Below, piece by piece: positions 1 through 13,094 of a DNA stretch of 64,000 nucleotides. This DNA is from Cristatella mucedo (Eukaryota; Bryozoa; Phylactolaemata; Cristatellidae): positions 2,598,501 through 2,662,500 of the forward strand of contig WPIO01000027.1 in the NCBI GenBank assembly GCA_009760855.2, read 5' to 3'. The translations under genes and the position numbers were made by a program. The notes below the pieces were generated by a model. It did not search any database and was not told where the DNA came from. It was given only the letters and a program-made list of their open reading frames with translations. The first letter of the stretch is position 1, and each line of letters begins with the position of its first letter.

Positions 1-919
1 ATTTCCTATCTGCTCAGCAGCAGTGTTAGTTTTTGACCCTGGCAGTTCTCTTACTTGCTCTTCATCAGATCTTGCAGTGTGGCATGCAGTAACTGGTCAC
101 AATATGCATGCAGACAGCCGTTTAGGCAATGGCAGTAGCAGAGACAACTTGAGAGTAATACGTAGCTTTAATAGCCCTGTTGACCACTGAATTGGATACA
201 CAGCCTTCTGCTGATAGCTGATACCCGATGGTACTAATTAGCACATAAAGAAATAATGAAGAGAATGAATTTCGTCTTGATAAAGAGCCACGAGATAAAA
301 CGGATCGCCATAAGCCACTTTGCAAGTACAATTACCAAGCCTGATCAAAGGCATTTCTTGAACGTTCATAAGCGTTTCCAGTGATTGCATGTATGTGCAT
401 GCTCGACAGAGGCACAACACTACTGATGCAAAGAAAAGACACCCAGCAAAGGCAGACCTACAGATCTGTAAAATGCTGCAACTCATGGTTGGACAGGACG
501 CTTTTCTCGAGTTCAATCTGCTGCATCAGCTCGCTGAACTGCTTCTCCATGGGTGTCTTCTGTTGGGTTATGACCGGGAATCTTTCCAAGCACACGGCAC
601 TCCACAGCTGCCATCTTTCCGGTTGAGCAGCAGTAGCAGCAGCAGCGCGAATGAACTTGCGATCTACAATGCAAATAGATCTCCCGAGCAGGCATGCAAA
701 ACATGACCACACGTATATAAGGTACTTCTTTATTGACGTAGCCTCGTAAGACCGAATTACACAGATGGGTCGTATTGCAGGAGCACACGAGCATTTACTC
801 GACCAGTGCTGTGCTGAAATTCGATAAAACACCCACAGCAGTTCAGGCATTTATGAAACCCCCTCAAGATTTTGTAACTCACTATTACGAGATCTTAATG
901 GCCCTACAATAAGATGCTT
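1..919. other. No recognised gene
   Basis: Several short open frames on both strands overlap one another and show no family motif or convincing splice sites. I see no repeat shared with the rest of the window. Treated as unassigned intergenic DNA. Confidence 0.5.
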
Positions 920-965
920 ACGGCTGGTGCATAACACTGCAGCTAGGCTTGGCTTGTCTTGACAT
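920..965 (+). mobile_element. LINE-A fragment
   Basis: A short stretch matches the part of the main LINE family that encodes the end of the reverse transcriptase (compare 6,418-6,455). It carries the recognisable string CTGCAGCTAGGCTTG. Flanking sequence has decayed beyond recognition. Confidence 0.5.
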
Positions 966-1248
966 ACAGTATGATTCACATGAGCAAAACACATGATGTA
1001 CAGAAACGGTAGGTTTTAGCTCCAATTTAAATGAATGTCACGTCAGGGAACGCAGTCGATTGAGAGTCTCAATCTTTTTGGTACATATAAACTGAGAGCA
1101 TGATCTTCAAAGATTATGATCAGCTAGAGACACAGCTAAGCAACGTGTGTCAGAGAAGCAGGGGTGCAATAAAAGGCCCAACAGTAATTATTTTCAATAG
1201 GTAGGGCCAAATCAAGAGATTGAAGGGACCTACAAATAAGTGATTTGA

Positions 1249-1440
1249 CATTGAGGCAATACAAAGCTTGACGGGAAGCCATCCCAGAACGGACAGAAGT
1301 GGTGCAATGTGGAAGTTGCGACGTTCACGACAGACAAGCATAGACGTTGAGGCAATACACAGCTTGATGGGGAGCCATCTCAAAACGGTCACAAGTGGTG
1401 CAATGTGGAAGTTGCGACGTTCATGATAGACCAGCCTAGT
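1249..1440 (-). repeat. 96-bp tandem duplication inside LINE
   Basis: Two adjacent copies of a 96-bp unit, anchored by GAGGCAATAC at 1,253 and 1,349, encode the same piece of the LINE C-terminal protein twice (motif RRNFHIAPL). Other copies in the window carry this segment once, so the duplication is private to this copy. Confidence 0.75.
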
Positions 1441-2550
1441 TTTCAAGTTTTTCACTAAGTGCCAGCTTCTTATTGCACAAGCAGGAAGACTAGGAAGCAG
1501 TAAGTTGTAAAAGTCTGGAAGAATGTCAAATGCATGGACCGGCCTGACTGTTTTATCTTTATCTAAGAACTTCCAAATTTTTGCAATATTATAGAGCTGA
1601 ATCTAGCCAGACTTAACTGTGGAGCTGATATCGTAATCTAGCAAGAGGTCATTTCGAAACAAGATACTCAGGTATTCCATTTAGAGGCTTCACGAGATGT
1701 GCTGGCAGAGGCAACTTCAAGGACGAGGCTTTCCTGTTTCTGAGTGGGGCCAGGTTCGTCCATAGTAGGCTATTTTTGCCGTCCTCCAGCTAAGGATTGT
1801 TGGCAGCCATCCAAGTGAGAATGTCAGAAAGAAAGCTGCAAGGAAGTTGAGATTCTGATAGCCTAAAATATCAGGAATTATCAAATCGGTAAATCAGTGT
1901 ATCGATTACATAGAAACGAAAGCCTAAGCCGTCCATGGCAATAATATCGGCCAGAAGAGAGTACAAATTGGGAAAAGATAGGTGCCTAGAATGGGTCCCT
2001 GGTGCATTCAGTGCTATAAAGGCACACTGGATTACCAGTGTTGACATCAATGCTCTGAAATCTACCACTAAAGCCTGGCTGGATTAAATTACTGCAGTGC
2101 AAGAACAGTGATGATCAGGTAGATTTCTAGCACTCTAGAAGGAATTGATCAATGGCATCTAATTTGCCAAGAGATTCAGCAGAACTAGTAGAGTCTCAAT
2201 TACTTATTGTAGTAATTACTGGAAGTAACTAACTCTAAATGATTATTGATGTTTACTTGCTTGGCTTGATGCAGGATGAAGTCTTCCAACTAAAGCTAGA
2301 CACTAGGCTAGCCCCATAATTATCAAATCAGTCTTATCGTCGCTAAGCTTCAGGAAGTGAGTTGCCATCTAAGTGCTATTGACATCGATATTGGCTATAA
2401 GGGAGGTAAGGGAGTTGAGGCAAAGTAAGGCTGAGATGGGTAAAAGGACAGGTAGAGCTGAGCATCATCGGTACAGAAATGAAATCTACCACTGTGCTTG
2501 ACCGGCCATCGGCCAGAGGGAGAGTATAGATAGTGCAAAGCATTTGCCAC

Positions 2551-2720
2551 TCTGGTTTGGCCCGGTGGTGAAGGTGCTTGCTTTTAACGACTAAGGTCAA
2601 GGTGAATGTATTTGACGATAGAGGTCGGGGGCTCAATCCCCGTGGCATATGCAAAGCGCCCGAATAGAGATGTTAAGTTATCGTAGCATGCTAAACCAAT
2701 CAACAATATATTTTTATATA
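2551..2720 (+). mobile_element. SINE family 2 (tRNA-derived)
   Basis: The head reads TCTGGTTTGGCCCGGTGGT, resembling a pol III A box. It is followed by a B-box-like GGGGCTCAATCCCC and a tail beginning AAGCGCCCGAATAGAGAT. The same modules occur at 32.3, 33.7 and 46.2 kb. It sits inside the minus-strand LINE, which resumes near 2,720. Confidence 0.75.
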
Positions 2721-3030
2721 ATGGGTCCTCTGACCACACCCTGAGGTATCCCATACTTTCACGTCTTACCGGATGACCAACAGCCATTTACACACACACA
2801 CTCTTGACATCTCTCACTCAGATAAGACATAACCCAGTTTAACACTTTGTGAAAGATAAGCGTGCAAAATGGCACTCCAAAAGGGTCAGGTAATCAAAAT
2901 TTTCAAATGCTGGTGAAGGATCTAAAAGAACTAACAGAGAGGCCCTACTCTGATCAGCATTGACCAGATGGTCGTTGCAAACCAGCAGAGCAGTTTCCAC
3001 AGAATGGCTACCCCCAAATCCCGATTGGAA

Positions 3031-4829
3031 CTTGCCCCTGGGTCTTCATCCAGGAGGTACGGTGCTTGCTCTTATACTTCTTACATCGAAGCATTGGGTC
3101 AAAAAGAGGCACTTCCAATAGTGAGACAATAAGTAAACGCCTGTTTACCACTAGACATATACACACACGTTCTGCGAACAAGTGCAGGTGCTGAGCAAAC
3201 TTGGACGAAACCGTATAAAGCAAAACTGCTGCTGGCGAAAATGCGAAATGCAGCCACAAACAGTCGCAACGAGCACGCAAAAAGATTCCTGAGAACACTA
3301 GGTACAATGACGATTCCAGCCGAGAGCCCTATTTTACGTAATCGTACCATCTGACCAATGTAGGCAGCCTAAAACCCCGATTCTAAGCCATAGCGTCTCA
3401 TCACTCATCCGATACAGTGCAATAATTGCGATAACAGGCTGGATCGGTAGATCAAGGGCACGGTCGTTCTGCTGGCCCCCCGTAATGCAAGGGCCGGTTT
3501 TTGTCACTACTGTCGGTTGAACATGTCACCGCTGCTTGGTAAAACATCTCTTCAGGAGCGCTAACTGATTTCTATGTTTAACAGCATGCGCATGTGCGAC
3601 AGTTAGAAACCGTATACTATTGACGTGCGGCTCACTGAAAATAAGTATACAGTCAGTGAGGCTTCGAGATTATTAATTTCTGGGGTTGGATTGATCTTGC
3701 ATGCAAATTATTCCCCGGAAGAAAGCACAGTAAAACCATAGCGTACTTCGGGGATGCTGTGACAGTAGCTAAAGAGGGGCGCTTATTAATGTTAGCAGTA
3801 TGCAAACCAATTTCGTCCCAGCTACTAGGTGGCGTAATCTCCGTAACGTGTGACTACCTATGCACAAAAAATTATGGTGGAAGTATTTGGATTAAATGGG
3901 TACTCTACCAATTTTGTTCACGCTATAGCAGCCAGAATTACGCAACTTACGGCGTCCCACGCTAAGCGTCAACGGCAGTGCAGACCTCAGCGCAGCCATG
4001 CTTATGCATTACTCACTCGCGATTCCAAGAGCTCTTTCCGACGCTTCCGGTTCTGGTACTATCTCTGGCAGCCTCACCGCAGGAACGGTTCTTCCTTTAA
4101 ATTAAGAACTTGTCTAGATCCATAGCATATGTAGTGCTATTCTGAGGGTTTATGATGACTAAGCGTGGGATTTATCCGCGATAACACGACTCAGCAACGG
4201 CAGTGTTGAGGCGTGGCATGTTAAGAAAAAGGGAAACCAAAGAGTAGCTGATTCAACAGTTTTATTTGTATTGCAGCAGAAGACATTGTCGTTTTTAAAA
4301 TCGCTTCGGCTGGAATTAATGAATTGCATGTTGCGTGAATCATGCACGCGACTTGGATCTTAGATGAAGTTGTGGCTCCGCAGCGCTCAACTGTTGACTT
4401 CGCGCTTGCTAACACCTATCGGCCTCTGCTTTACGGGTGCAGTCGCATTTGGCCGAGGGTTCTCGAAATCGCCTTGAACCCACTGGGGTCGGCAGCATCG
4501 TTTGTGGGAAGCTGTTAGCTTTGGCCTACCACCACCACTGCCAGCCAATCGTGGCGCTTGTCTCGTTAATCGTCGGTTTTTCTCGCTCGTCAACATCTGC
4601 CCCTCCGTCCGGGCTAAGTAGTGCGTACAATCTCACGTGGTGCCCGGACGTGTACTTACAGAGCTTTTTACTAGAACGGTTCTAAGCAGTTCCGAACCGG
4701 TTCAAAATCTTGGAGTTTCGCGCATATGAGCGTTGTTTCCTACAATGTTCTTTGATATTTCCTTATGGAATCTGAGGTAACAAATTTTTTCGGTACCGGA
4801 TTCATATTAGAGGATACAGCATCTGTAGA
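3031..4829. other. No recognised gene
   Basis: Short open frames only. One of 73 codons without ATG (3,132-3,355, plus) follows a possible acceptor but has no recognisable family. The 91-codon ATG frame at 3,850-4,125 is likewise unrecognised. Confidence 0.45.
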
Positions 4830-4897
4830 GTGCCCGAAGAGAGATTAGTTTCTCTGATGGCGCTATAAAAATTTATAATAATAATTATTATTATATT
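4830..4897 (+). mobile_element. LINE/SINE 3' tail fragment
   Basis: Contains the hairpin-type 3' end shared by the LINE and SINE-2 families (AGAGATTAGTTTCTCT, then GGCGCTATA) followed by an AT-rich ATA/ATT run. No upstream body is recognisable. Confidence 0.65.
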
Positions 4898-5005
4898 TCG
4901 CCTATATAATCAGAATGGTCAGTCCTCTTGAAATGCTATAACTTCTCGCAACATATGGCTGAAGCGTTTAGTGATCGCGCCAGGAGAATTAGAAAAAAGA
5001 TAATA

Positions 5006-5174
5006 CTGGCTGATTTAACAGCCTCTTTTTTATAGCGAAAGAAGAGCCTTTAAGGCTACCAAAGCCGCTTGCAGCGTCAAGAAAGGATCGCCCACCGCAG
5101 GATTCGAACCCACGACCTCGGGACCGAGATCGTAAAAAGCAACCGCCATACCTAGTGCGCCATCGCGGCTCACC
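5006..5174 (-). mobile_element. SINE family 1 (tRNA-derived)
   Basis: On the minus strand this reads as a tRNA-like head GAGCCGCGATGGCGCACTAGG (A box), then a B box GGGTTCGAATCC, then the tail ending in CTGTTAAATCAGC. The same element occurs at 16.7, 34.3, 35.5 and 47.4 kb. It is a pol III-derived retroposon rather than a tRNA gene, because the cloverleaf is not intact and the body extends about 100 bp past the B box. Confidence 0.85.
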
Positions 5175-6025
5175 AAAATTTAGGTGCTGCAAGGTGGCCA
5201 GGAACTTTCAAACTTCGTCATACTTGTAAAGTTAATAATCTACTTTCTGAAGCTCCGATCAAAATTCCCTGTTACAGACAACGCCGATCGATTAAGTAAG
5301 GCTGCTTTTGCTTCCTGGAGGTGTCTGCAGGCCCCACAGGCTCTATGCATACGCTAGTCTCCGGCGCCGCGTTCACGATACAGGTAATGCAGAGGACGGA
5401 GCCTTTAAATAAACGAGGTTTTATTGAGTAAGAGGAGATGTTCTATGCCACACAAGACTGCACGAACTTTGTCACATAACGCTAACTAGATCATCTTCGG
5501 CACCGATCTATTCTATATCTGGCAACGATCGCGAACGGTAAGCTCTCCCCTCATCTCTTGTTTCTTGGACTAGCCTTGCCTGAGCTATGTTTCGTGTTTA
5601 TCGACAGTTTACTAGAGCAAGGTATAATGTGAGAGGCGGCGTTTGCTTAGCTTCAAAAACTTCCTAGCACGACACGTCATTTCCACACTCTCAAACATTG
5701 CAAGAGGTAATAGCCTTATGACACTTAATCTTCGTTGGAAAACCAGCAATATCAGAGAGCTATTGCGTTTACCGTAAGACAACGCATTCTCAAATGAACC
5801 CCAGCGTTGAAATAATTGAGTACACTCACTTTAAGGACAGTAAGAGGTGATAATTAATCACTGGAATATACCCGAGCAAAGCAACATAAGGATTTTCCAG
5901 ATTTTCATCTATGGTCGCTAATGTCAGTACCAAAATGCCATAACAAATTTTCTGGTGCTTGTACATACCTGTTGCAAACCACGGATCTTTTTTTCTGCGC
6001 GAGAATCCTTTTTGCCGTTATCCGT
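5175..6025. other. No recognised gene
   Basis: No motif-bearing open frame and no match to the repeats elsewhere in the window. Confidence 0.45.
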
Positions 6026-7060
6026 TATGCCGTTATCATGCATTGATGACATCCGATCATGGATGGCAGCAAATTTTCTAAAACTAAACGATGATAAAAC
6101 TAACTTACTAGTTATGGGCAAACCTAGTGTTATTCAGAAATTGGAAAGGCTGACTTTCAAAATTGGCTCTGCCAGCATATCTCCAGTTGCATCAGCTCGA
6201 AATCTAGGTGTCATATTCCAAAGCGACCTCTCGTTAGACGACCACATCAGCTCCACAGTCAAATCAGCCTATTTTCAGCTTCATAACATTGCTAAAATTA
6301 GGGCTTGTTTAGATAAGGATACCACGTCCAAGTTGGTCCATGCATTCGTGACATCTCGTCTCGACTTCTGCAACTCACTGCTTACTGGCCTACCAGCATG
6401 TGCGATCAGGCGATTGCAGCTGGTGCAAAACTCTGCAGCTAGGCTTGTCTGTCGTGAGAGTCGCAGTTGCCACATTACTCCACTTCTCGCCGACCTGCAC
6501 TGGTTACCAGTCAAGCAACGGATTGACTTCAAGGTTTTTGTCGCTCACTTTTAGGTCTCTTTATTCTATGGCTCCAGCCTATCTTTCAGATATACTACCC
6601 CATCAGGCAAAGCATCGTACCACTCGCTTTTCGGAATCCAACAGTCTAGAAATACCTCGTACAAACCTTAAATCCTTTGGAGACCGTGCATTTAGCTCGT
6701 ATGCTCCCACAGCCTGGAACTCCCTCCCGACCTGCATCAGAACATCCCCTGACCTGACCACATTTAAAAGAAACTTAAAAACATACCTATTTAGGACAGC
6801 ATTTAGTGGGTCCTTGTGATTCGTCCTCGATGTGCTTATGCGTGCTGACACTGTTCATGCTGCCACTAACCACATTTGCATGCTGACCCAGTGCATGTAA
6901 CCCCTAACCATGTTATTCATTTTGTTTGTTTTTCAAGCATGATTTTACTTACTATTCTATTGCGTATCACTTTGCAGCAAATGTAAAGCGCCTAGAAAGA
7001 GATTAAGTTCTCTGAGGGCGCTTTATCAAGTGCAATATTATTATTATTATTATTATTATC
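6026..7060 (+). mobile_element. LINE-A, 5'-truncated copy
   Basis: Encodes the part of a CR1/L2-type reverse transcriptase downstream of the YADD box (start CIDDIRSWMAANFLKLNDDK) through to the C terminus. A frameshift near 6,540 splits it into two frames (to 6,554, and 6,400-6,819). The 3' end carries AAAGCGCCTAGAAAGAGATT...GGGCGCTTTATC and an (ATT)n tail. It is one of the best-preserved copies, but truncated and frameshifted, so not autonomous. Confidence 0.9.
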
Positions 7061-8040
7061 CGATTCTTGTATGAACTTATGCATGCATAAAATATCGTCC
7101 CATCTAAGAAAATGTATTCATCGGATGGTCAAACTAATAATTTCTTGCCGTTTTCCAACCTTAGAAAACTGGCATATCCATGAATGCAATTCTTTGGGGA
7201 AACTAATAATAGTTGACAAGTGGCCTTAACGCGATGCAATCATTTCGTTTATGCGAGTTTAACCTCGCAAGAATTTGCTTGTGCTGCTTCCTAAGCTTGT
7301 AAAATAACATCAACACAACTCATTAATTATGATAATAAGATTATTTTAATATTTTCATTAATATTACCTGTTAGAAGATTACCGTTAAAATGTTGGTAAA
7401 GAAACCCTGACAAAATAATGCAGATAAAATAGCACTGCGTGATGAAAATCGACAAAATAGCCCCTACATAAGCACCGGGGTAAATAGAAGTATTTTTTCG
7501 GATCTTCTATGTTTTTATTACCTATAACATTGAAAATATTTAATTATGATAATTAAAAGCTAAAACTATCTCAACTAATTAAAGGGAGGACGTTCGTGCG
7601 TTATTCCGTCAAGTAGCGAGATGGCGACCAGTACTTCCGGGATAAACGGGGAACAGACTTGTAATTCTGCTATGAATCAGAGAAGCGAGTCCGGAGGCAT
7701 TGAGCTCTAGTGTTTAATAAACGTGTTAAAAAAGTGTAAATGTATCCAACAAATTTATTTTATATAGTTACAAATGATTTGAGATTAATCTAATAGTTAA
7801 TTTAATTAGTTATCTATTCCACATTTTTCCCTCATTTATTTTTGTTTCCATTTGCTGCCAAATTCTTTTTATCATAACGGTAGAAAAAGAAATACTGTTT
7901 CTAAATATTGATTAGTAAATACGGAGAAGATAAAATCGCAGAAAAGAAAATAGCTGTTTTTTAAATAAAGAGTTTGGCTATAGGAAAGCAAGATTTAATG
8001 CTAATGGAATTACGTCCCGGAGATCTTTTGTTGTTGAAAT
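7061..8040. other. AT-rich stretch, no recognised gene
   Basis: AT-rich sequence between a LINE tail and a Mutator-like relic. It may include degraded 5' sequence of the latter, but I could not identify a terminal inverted repeat. Confidence 0.4.
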
Positions 8041-8480
8041 CGCATGAAAGTGATCAACAATGACGCAAAATTGATTACAGAACATACTCATCCGCCGGAT
8101 CTGGTAGAGAAGGAAGCAGTGAAGTCGGTTGCCGAGATGCGAAGTAGAGCTACAACTGGCGTAGAGAAGCCAAGGCAGATAATTCAACACAGTAGAGGTG
8201 GAATGTCACTGGAAGCAACAAGACATATTCCATCATATACAGCATCACAGCGAATGATTGAACGAACGCGGAAACGAACTCAATAGCCATTTGCAAATCA
8301 AACAACAGTTATTAACATCGTCACTGTGGAGCTCTGAAAAACTCTCGAGAATCACTCATTTCGTTCTTTGGGACAGTGAACCAGATGAGGCCAATCGTAT
8401 TCTAATGTTTGGCAACAGTAAAATTCTTGACATTCTGAATGGAATGCTATACAGCAGATGCAGACTCTAATTTTACAGAT
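8041..8480 (+). pseudogene. Mutator-like (FLYWCH/MULE) transposase relic
   Basis: The 80-codon frame at 8,044-8,286 contains TEHTHPPDL followed by a basic/alanine-rich segment and PRQII. This matches the end of FLYWCH zinc fingers (the His-x-His-Pro-Pro-Asp end) and the linker typical of MULE-type transposase proteins. A second frame (8,258-8,470) has FVLWDSEPDEANRILMFG, the segment that usually precedes the MULE catalytic core. The two frames are broken relative to each other and no catalytic core follows. A host FLYWCH gene relic is possible but less likely in this repeat-rich setting. Confidence 0.6.
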
Positions 8481-8777
8481 GCGGCTGAGGAGGCAGCCAG
8501 ATTTGCTCAACTGCAAAGCAGAGTATCTGATCAGAGATTTTGGCTTTATCAAGACCGATACTGAACTTCTGACATTTGGGCTTAATCCAAATGAAAATGT
8601 GAAATAGCAGTTTAGCTAGAGCCCAGCCAACGTTTGCCCAACTGTAGTAATATCCCAACTAACATTTGCCAAGGTTCATAGAACAGCCGTACCTCGGCTT
8701 ACGTGTTTAATTCGCTCCATGCCGGAGCTCGTAACTCAAATTACTCGTATGTCAAATCAATTTTCCACATTGAAATG

Positions 8778-9006
8778 AATTAATAATAATAATGCACTTG
8801 ATAAAGCCCCCTCAGAGAACTCAATCTCTTTCTAGGCGCTTTACATTTTCTGCAAAGGGGAATGCAATTGAATGGTAAGTAATATCATGCTTGATAAACA
8901 ACATGAATAACAATGTTAGGGGTGACATGCACAAGGTCAGCATGCACAGGGTCAGCATGCAAATGTGGTTAGTGGCAGCATGCACAGTCTCAGCACGCAT
9001 AAGCAC
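8778..9006 (-). mobile_element. LINE-A 3' end, minus strand
   Basis: Begins with an (AAT)n run (the reverse of the ATT tail), then the hairpin end and about 170 bp of 3' UTR with the repeated GTCAGCATGCA motif seen in other copies. It ends abruptly, so only the last ~230 bp were inserted. Confidence 0.85.
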
Positions 9007-9547
9007 AATTGAAATGCCATTAATCACTTCCGGACCTCAAAAAACACTGCAATTTTTATCACATGTTTTTAAATTAAAATGTACTTATTGAAAAAAAATA
9101 TTGTTTTAAAAACAATACAATAGCCTGTCTTGCAATACAAGGATTTTATTAATCCTAATGTACAGGAGTAACTTGGAGATCAGGCGACTTGAAGATGCTA
9201 ATAGAGTTACAGGAGAAAGACTGAAATGAAAATCTGAATCTTAATCACCGATGTTTGCCCCCTTTTGCCGGGCTTTCCTCGCTTTCAGTTTATTTCTCGC
9301 ACGCGCCTATTGCTATCAGTTATGCGATGAACTCTCACACGATGATTTTGCCTAAATAGAGTACAGTACGTACTTAGCTGTTCCTGCCTTAGTCGGATTT
9401 AACACTGGAGTCTAGCAATCTTGTGCGGCCAAGCACCACGATGGCTCGCTCGAGTCTGTCTGGGAGCGAACTAACAGGCCTGCGCTTGGCGTCATACCTT
9501 ACCCTTACTGGCTGAGTAACCACACGCAGTGGTGATGTTCGCTGCTT
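9007..9547. other. No recognised gene
   Basis: No supported coding sequence or known repeat. Confidence 0.45.
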
Positions 9548-10357
9548 TCGACGACCACATCAGCTCCGCAATCAAGTCTGCCTACTTTCAGATACATAAC
9601 TTTGCTAAAATTCGGGCTTGTTTAGATAAGGATACCACGTCTAAATTGGTCCGTACATTTGTGGCATCCCGCCTAGATTTCTGTAACTCACTGCTTGCTG
9701 GCCTACCGGCATGTGCAATCAGGCGATTGCAGCTGGTGCAAAACTCTGCAGCTAGGCTTGTCTGTCGGGAGCGTCGCAGTTTCCACATCACACCACTTCT
9801 CGCCGACCTGCACTGGCTAACTGTCAAGCAACGGATCGACTTCAAGGCTTTGTCGCTCACTTTTAGGTCACTTCATTCTTTGGCTCCAGCCTATCTCTCC
9901 GATCTACTCCCCCACCAGGCCAAGCATCGTACCAGCCGCTTTTCGGAATCCAACAGTCTACAAATACCTCGTAAAACCTTAAATCCTTTGGAGACCGTGC
10001 ATTTAGTTCGTTTGCTTCCAAAGCCTGGAACTCACTCCCGACTTGCGTCAGAACATCCCCTGACTTGACCACGTTTAAAAAGAACTTAAAAACACACCCA
10101 TTTAGGACAGCATTTAGTGGGTCCCTGTGATTCGTGCTTGATGTGCTTATGCTAGCCGACACTGTGCATGCTGCCACTAACCACATTAGCATGCTGAACC
10201 TGTGCATGTCACCCCTAACCATTTTATTCATGTTGTTTATAGCATGATGTTACTCACCGTTCAATTGCGTTTCCCTTTGCAGCAAATGTAAAGCGCCTAG
10301 AAAGAGATTGAGTTCTCAGAGGGTGCTTTATCAACTCTGTATTATTATTATTATTAT
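9548..10357 (+). mobile_element. LINE-A, 5'-truncated copy
   Basis: Starts inside the reverse transcriptase C-terminal region (DDHISSAIKSAYFQ) and stays open for about 170 codons before a frameshift around 10,000. The hairpin end and (ATT)n tail lie at 10,285-10,357. It is closely similar to the copies at 6.0 and 37.6 kb, so fairly young. Confidence 0.9.
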
Positions 10358-10479
10358 AACCCGCCGTAAAACGACCAGAATGCCTACACTCTAAGCTCTA
10401 ATTGTGATTGCACGTTGCTCTAATCTTCGGTTACTGTGTAATCGCACAATTTTACTAATATGCCTCGAGCATTCTGCAG

Positions 10480-13060
10480 CAATGGTATGGGCCAATGGGG
10501 CAATCTACAGAAATCTGATGCAAAATACCTCGAAATCGGTGTCGTAATGCTCCAATTTTGAATACATATTAAAAAGAATACTAGTTAAAGTCAACCATAT
10601 AATTTTAAACAATTTCGCTAGTACAATCTCGGGCAATGCACGGCAATCTCCGGCAACGGCTAGGCTGGAAGCAGCAATCCAATACAACTCGTGGAAAATA
10701 GACCACGAATTGGCTGCATGAAGTGCTAATTGTCATCACATTTGACGTTTCTTTGTGCCAATAGTTAAATCGTAGAAATCTCAAGCTATTTTGAACATTA
10801 ATTGTCAAAAATGCACGGCAATCGACAGCAATAGCACAGGCAAATACCGAAATACCTGGCAAATCGATGAGAAATCGGCGGCACCAAGTTTCCAATTCTC
10901 ATTCCATGTTGCCTCTCACTGCCCGCGCATGCTTTAAATCCGCTACATGCGTTTAATTTTGGGAAATTCATAGCAATCGACAGCAATGGCCAGGGTAAAT
11001 ACGGCAATCTGACACGATCCATCGCAAATCACCGGACATTGACTGGGCCAAGCTCAAACATTTCTTTCGTGTCTGAGCGCACTATGTTAAAGTGCAACCG
11101 CATTCTTTCAACCAATAGCGAACGTACAATTACAAGCAATGAATGCCAATCGACAGCAATGGCCCGAGTCATAACTCCAACCTGCAGCCAATCGACGAGA
11201 AATCGGTAGTGTGAAGCTCCAATTATAATTGCATATAACATTTCGCTGCTTCCAAAGTTAAACCATGAAGTTCTCAAGCTGCTTTGCTCTCTAGCCGCTG
11301 GCAATGCACGGCAATCAACAGCAATGGTCGAGGCCAATAGCATAATGCGTGGAAAATGTCAAGATGGCTGCAAGAAACTGCAACTCTCATTCCACGTAAC
11401 CTGTAACTGTGCTCTCGCGTAATTTTTACTCATTATGTTCGTTCAATCGTCGGCAATGCATGGCAATCGACGGCAATTGCCCGTGGAAATACGCCGATCC
11501 ATAACGGCTCGTTACAAGTGGACCGACAGTTGCTGAGAGCTAATAATAATAATAATAATAATAATAAACTCGATAAAACGCCCTCAGATAACTCAATCTC
11601 TTTCTAGGCGCTTTACATTTGCTGTAAAGGGAAATGCAATTGAACGGTGAGTAATATAAACAACATGATAAACGTTGATAAACTTGATAAACAACATGAA
11701 TACAATGGTGAGGGGTGACATGCACAGGATCATTATGCAAATGTGGTTAGTGGCAGCATGCACAGTGTCAGCACGCATAAGCACATCAAGGACGAATCAC
11801 AGGGACCCACTAAATGCTGTCCTAAATGGGTGTGTTTTTAAGTTCTTTTTAAACGTGGTCAAGTCAGGGGATGTTCTGACGCAAGTCGGGAGTGAGTTCC
11901 AGGCTTTGGGAGCAGACGAACTAAATGCACGGTCTCCAAAGGATTTAAGGTTTTACGAGGTATTTGTAGACTGTTGGATTCCGAAAAGCGGCTGGTACGA
12001 TGCTTGGCCTGGTGGGGGAGTAGATCGGAGAGATAGGCTGGAGCCAAAGAATGAAGTGACCTAAAAGTGAGCGCCAAAACCTCAAAGTCGATCCGTTGCT
12101 TGACTGGTAACCAGTGCAGGTCGGCGAGAAGTGGTTTGATGTGGCAACTGCAATGCTCACGACAGACAAGCCTAGCTGCAGAGTTTTGCACCAGCTGTAA
12201 TCGCCCGATCGCACATGCCGGTAGGCCAGTAAGCAGTGAGTTGCAGAAGTCGAAACGGGATGTCACGAATGCATGGACCAAAGAGCTCTAACTTTTCTTT
12301 CGTATTGCAGTACACTACACGTCCTTTTAAACAACCGAGAGCGTACAATCGAGAGCAATGCATGGCAATCGACAGCAATGGCCCTGGCTTGACCGCAATC
12401 TGCTTCAGATTGAATAGAAATTGGCTGTTTGAAGCTTCAATTATCATGCAAAATAACGTTCACTATCAGGGGCGAACGCACTGTTATTGTGCGCGTTCAA
12501 TCTCGAGCAATGAATGGTGATCAAAGGCAATTGACCGAGACAATACGGAAATCTGTGAGGGTGTTTTGCAATTACAGGCAAAGCTGGTGAGAGAAGACTC
12601 AACATTTCTTGCGTATTACAGTGCGCTATGTTAAAAGTGCAACTGCATCCTTTCAACCAATCGCGAACGTACATTCAAGGGCAACGCACAGTAATCGACG
12701 GCAACGGCCAGGGAAAATATGGAAATCTATAACGGTCCATTGAAAGTAGACTGGACGCTGCTGGGTGACGCTCCCGTGTAGATTTTTCTTTCCTCTATTC
12801 TTAATTTTGTATGCGCCAAGGAAACGTTATTGTTTATGCTAGCTCTCGGTCGCTACAATCAACGGCAATGGCCCTTGCCAATACAGCAATCTTCTGCAAT
12901 CCGTTGCAAATCAACTGCATTTAAGCTGTGCAAAGCTAAAGTACGCATCAGGTATTACCTCGCACATTTTTTAAGTGCGATTTAATGTCTAATGTAATCC
13001 AATATTTCAATCAGGGCCTGGCCATTGCCATTGATTGCCACGAGGTTTGTACGAGTGTAG
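10480..13060. repeat. Degenerate satellite, ~150-180 bp unit
   Basis: A core resembling GGCAATCGACAGCAATGG recurs at about 10,631, 10,812, 10,970, 11,142, 11,302, 11,452, 12,353, 12,505, 12,678 and 12,858, a spacing of 150-181 bp once the inserted LINE is removed. Secondary blocks such as CCAATAGCGAACGTACA (11,111) and CCAATCGCGAACGTACA (12,657) recur only in some units, which suggests a higher-order arrangement. No coding function is suggested; the short minus-strand frames simply translate the repeat. Confidence 0.8.
11542..12281 (-). mobile_element. LINE-A inserted in the satellite
   Basis: A minus-strand copy from the (AAT)n tail through the 3' UTR into the C-terminal reverse transcriptase region. 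The hexamer AGAGCT lies on both sides (11,536-11,541 and 12,282-12,287), a probable target-site duplication. Two overlapping frames remain (11,859-12,281 and 11,945-12,214). Confidence 0.9.
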
Positions 13061-13094
13061 GTAAACGACTAGATTCACAAGAGACGGAAGTCTG

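Larger units (their letters stand above)
1150..3030 (-). mobile_element. Decayed LINE (CR1/L2-type), minus strand
   Basis: Read on the minus strand, this contains in order pieces of a non-LTR reverse transcriptase: the region before the active site (2,880-3,020), the segment around the YADD-type active site (2,460-2,530), the segment after it (2,340-2,440) and the C-terminal part (1,150-1,480). All frames are broken. It is more diverged than the copies at 6.0, 9.5 and 37.6 kb, so it is an old insertion or a related subfamily. A SINE lies inside it at 2,551-2,720. Confidence 0.75.
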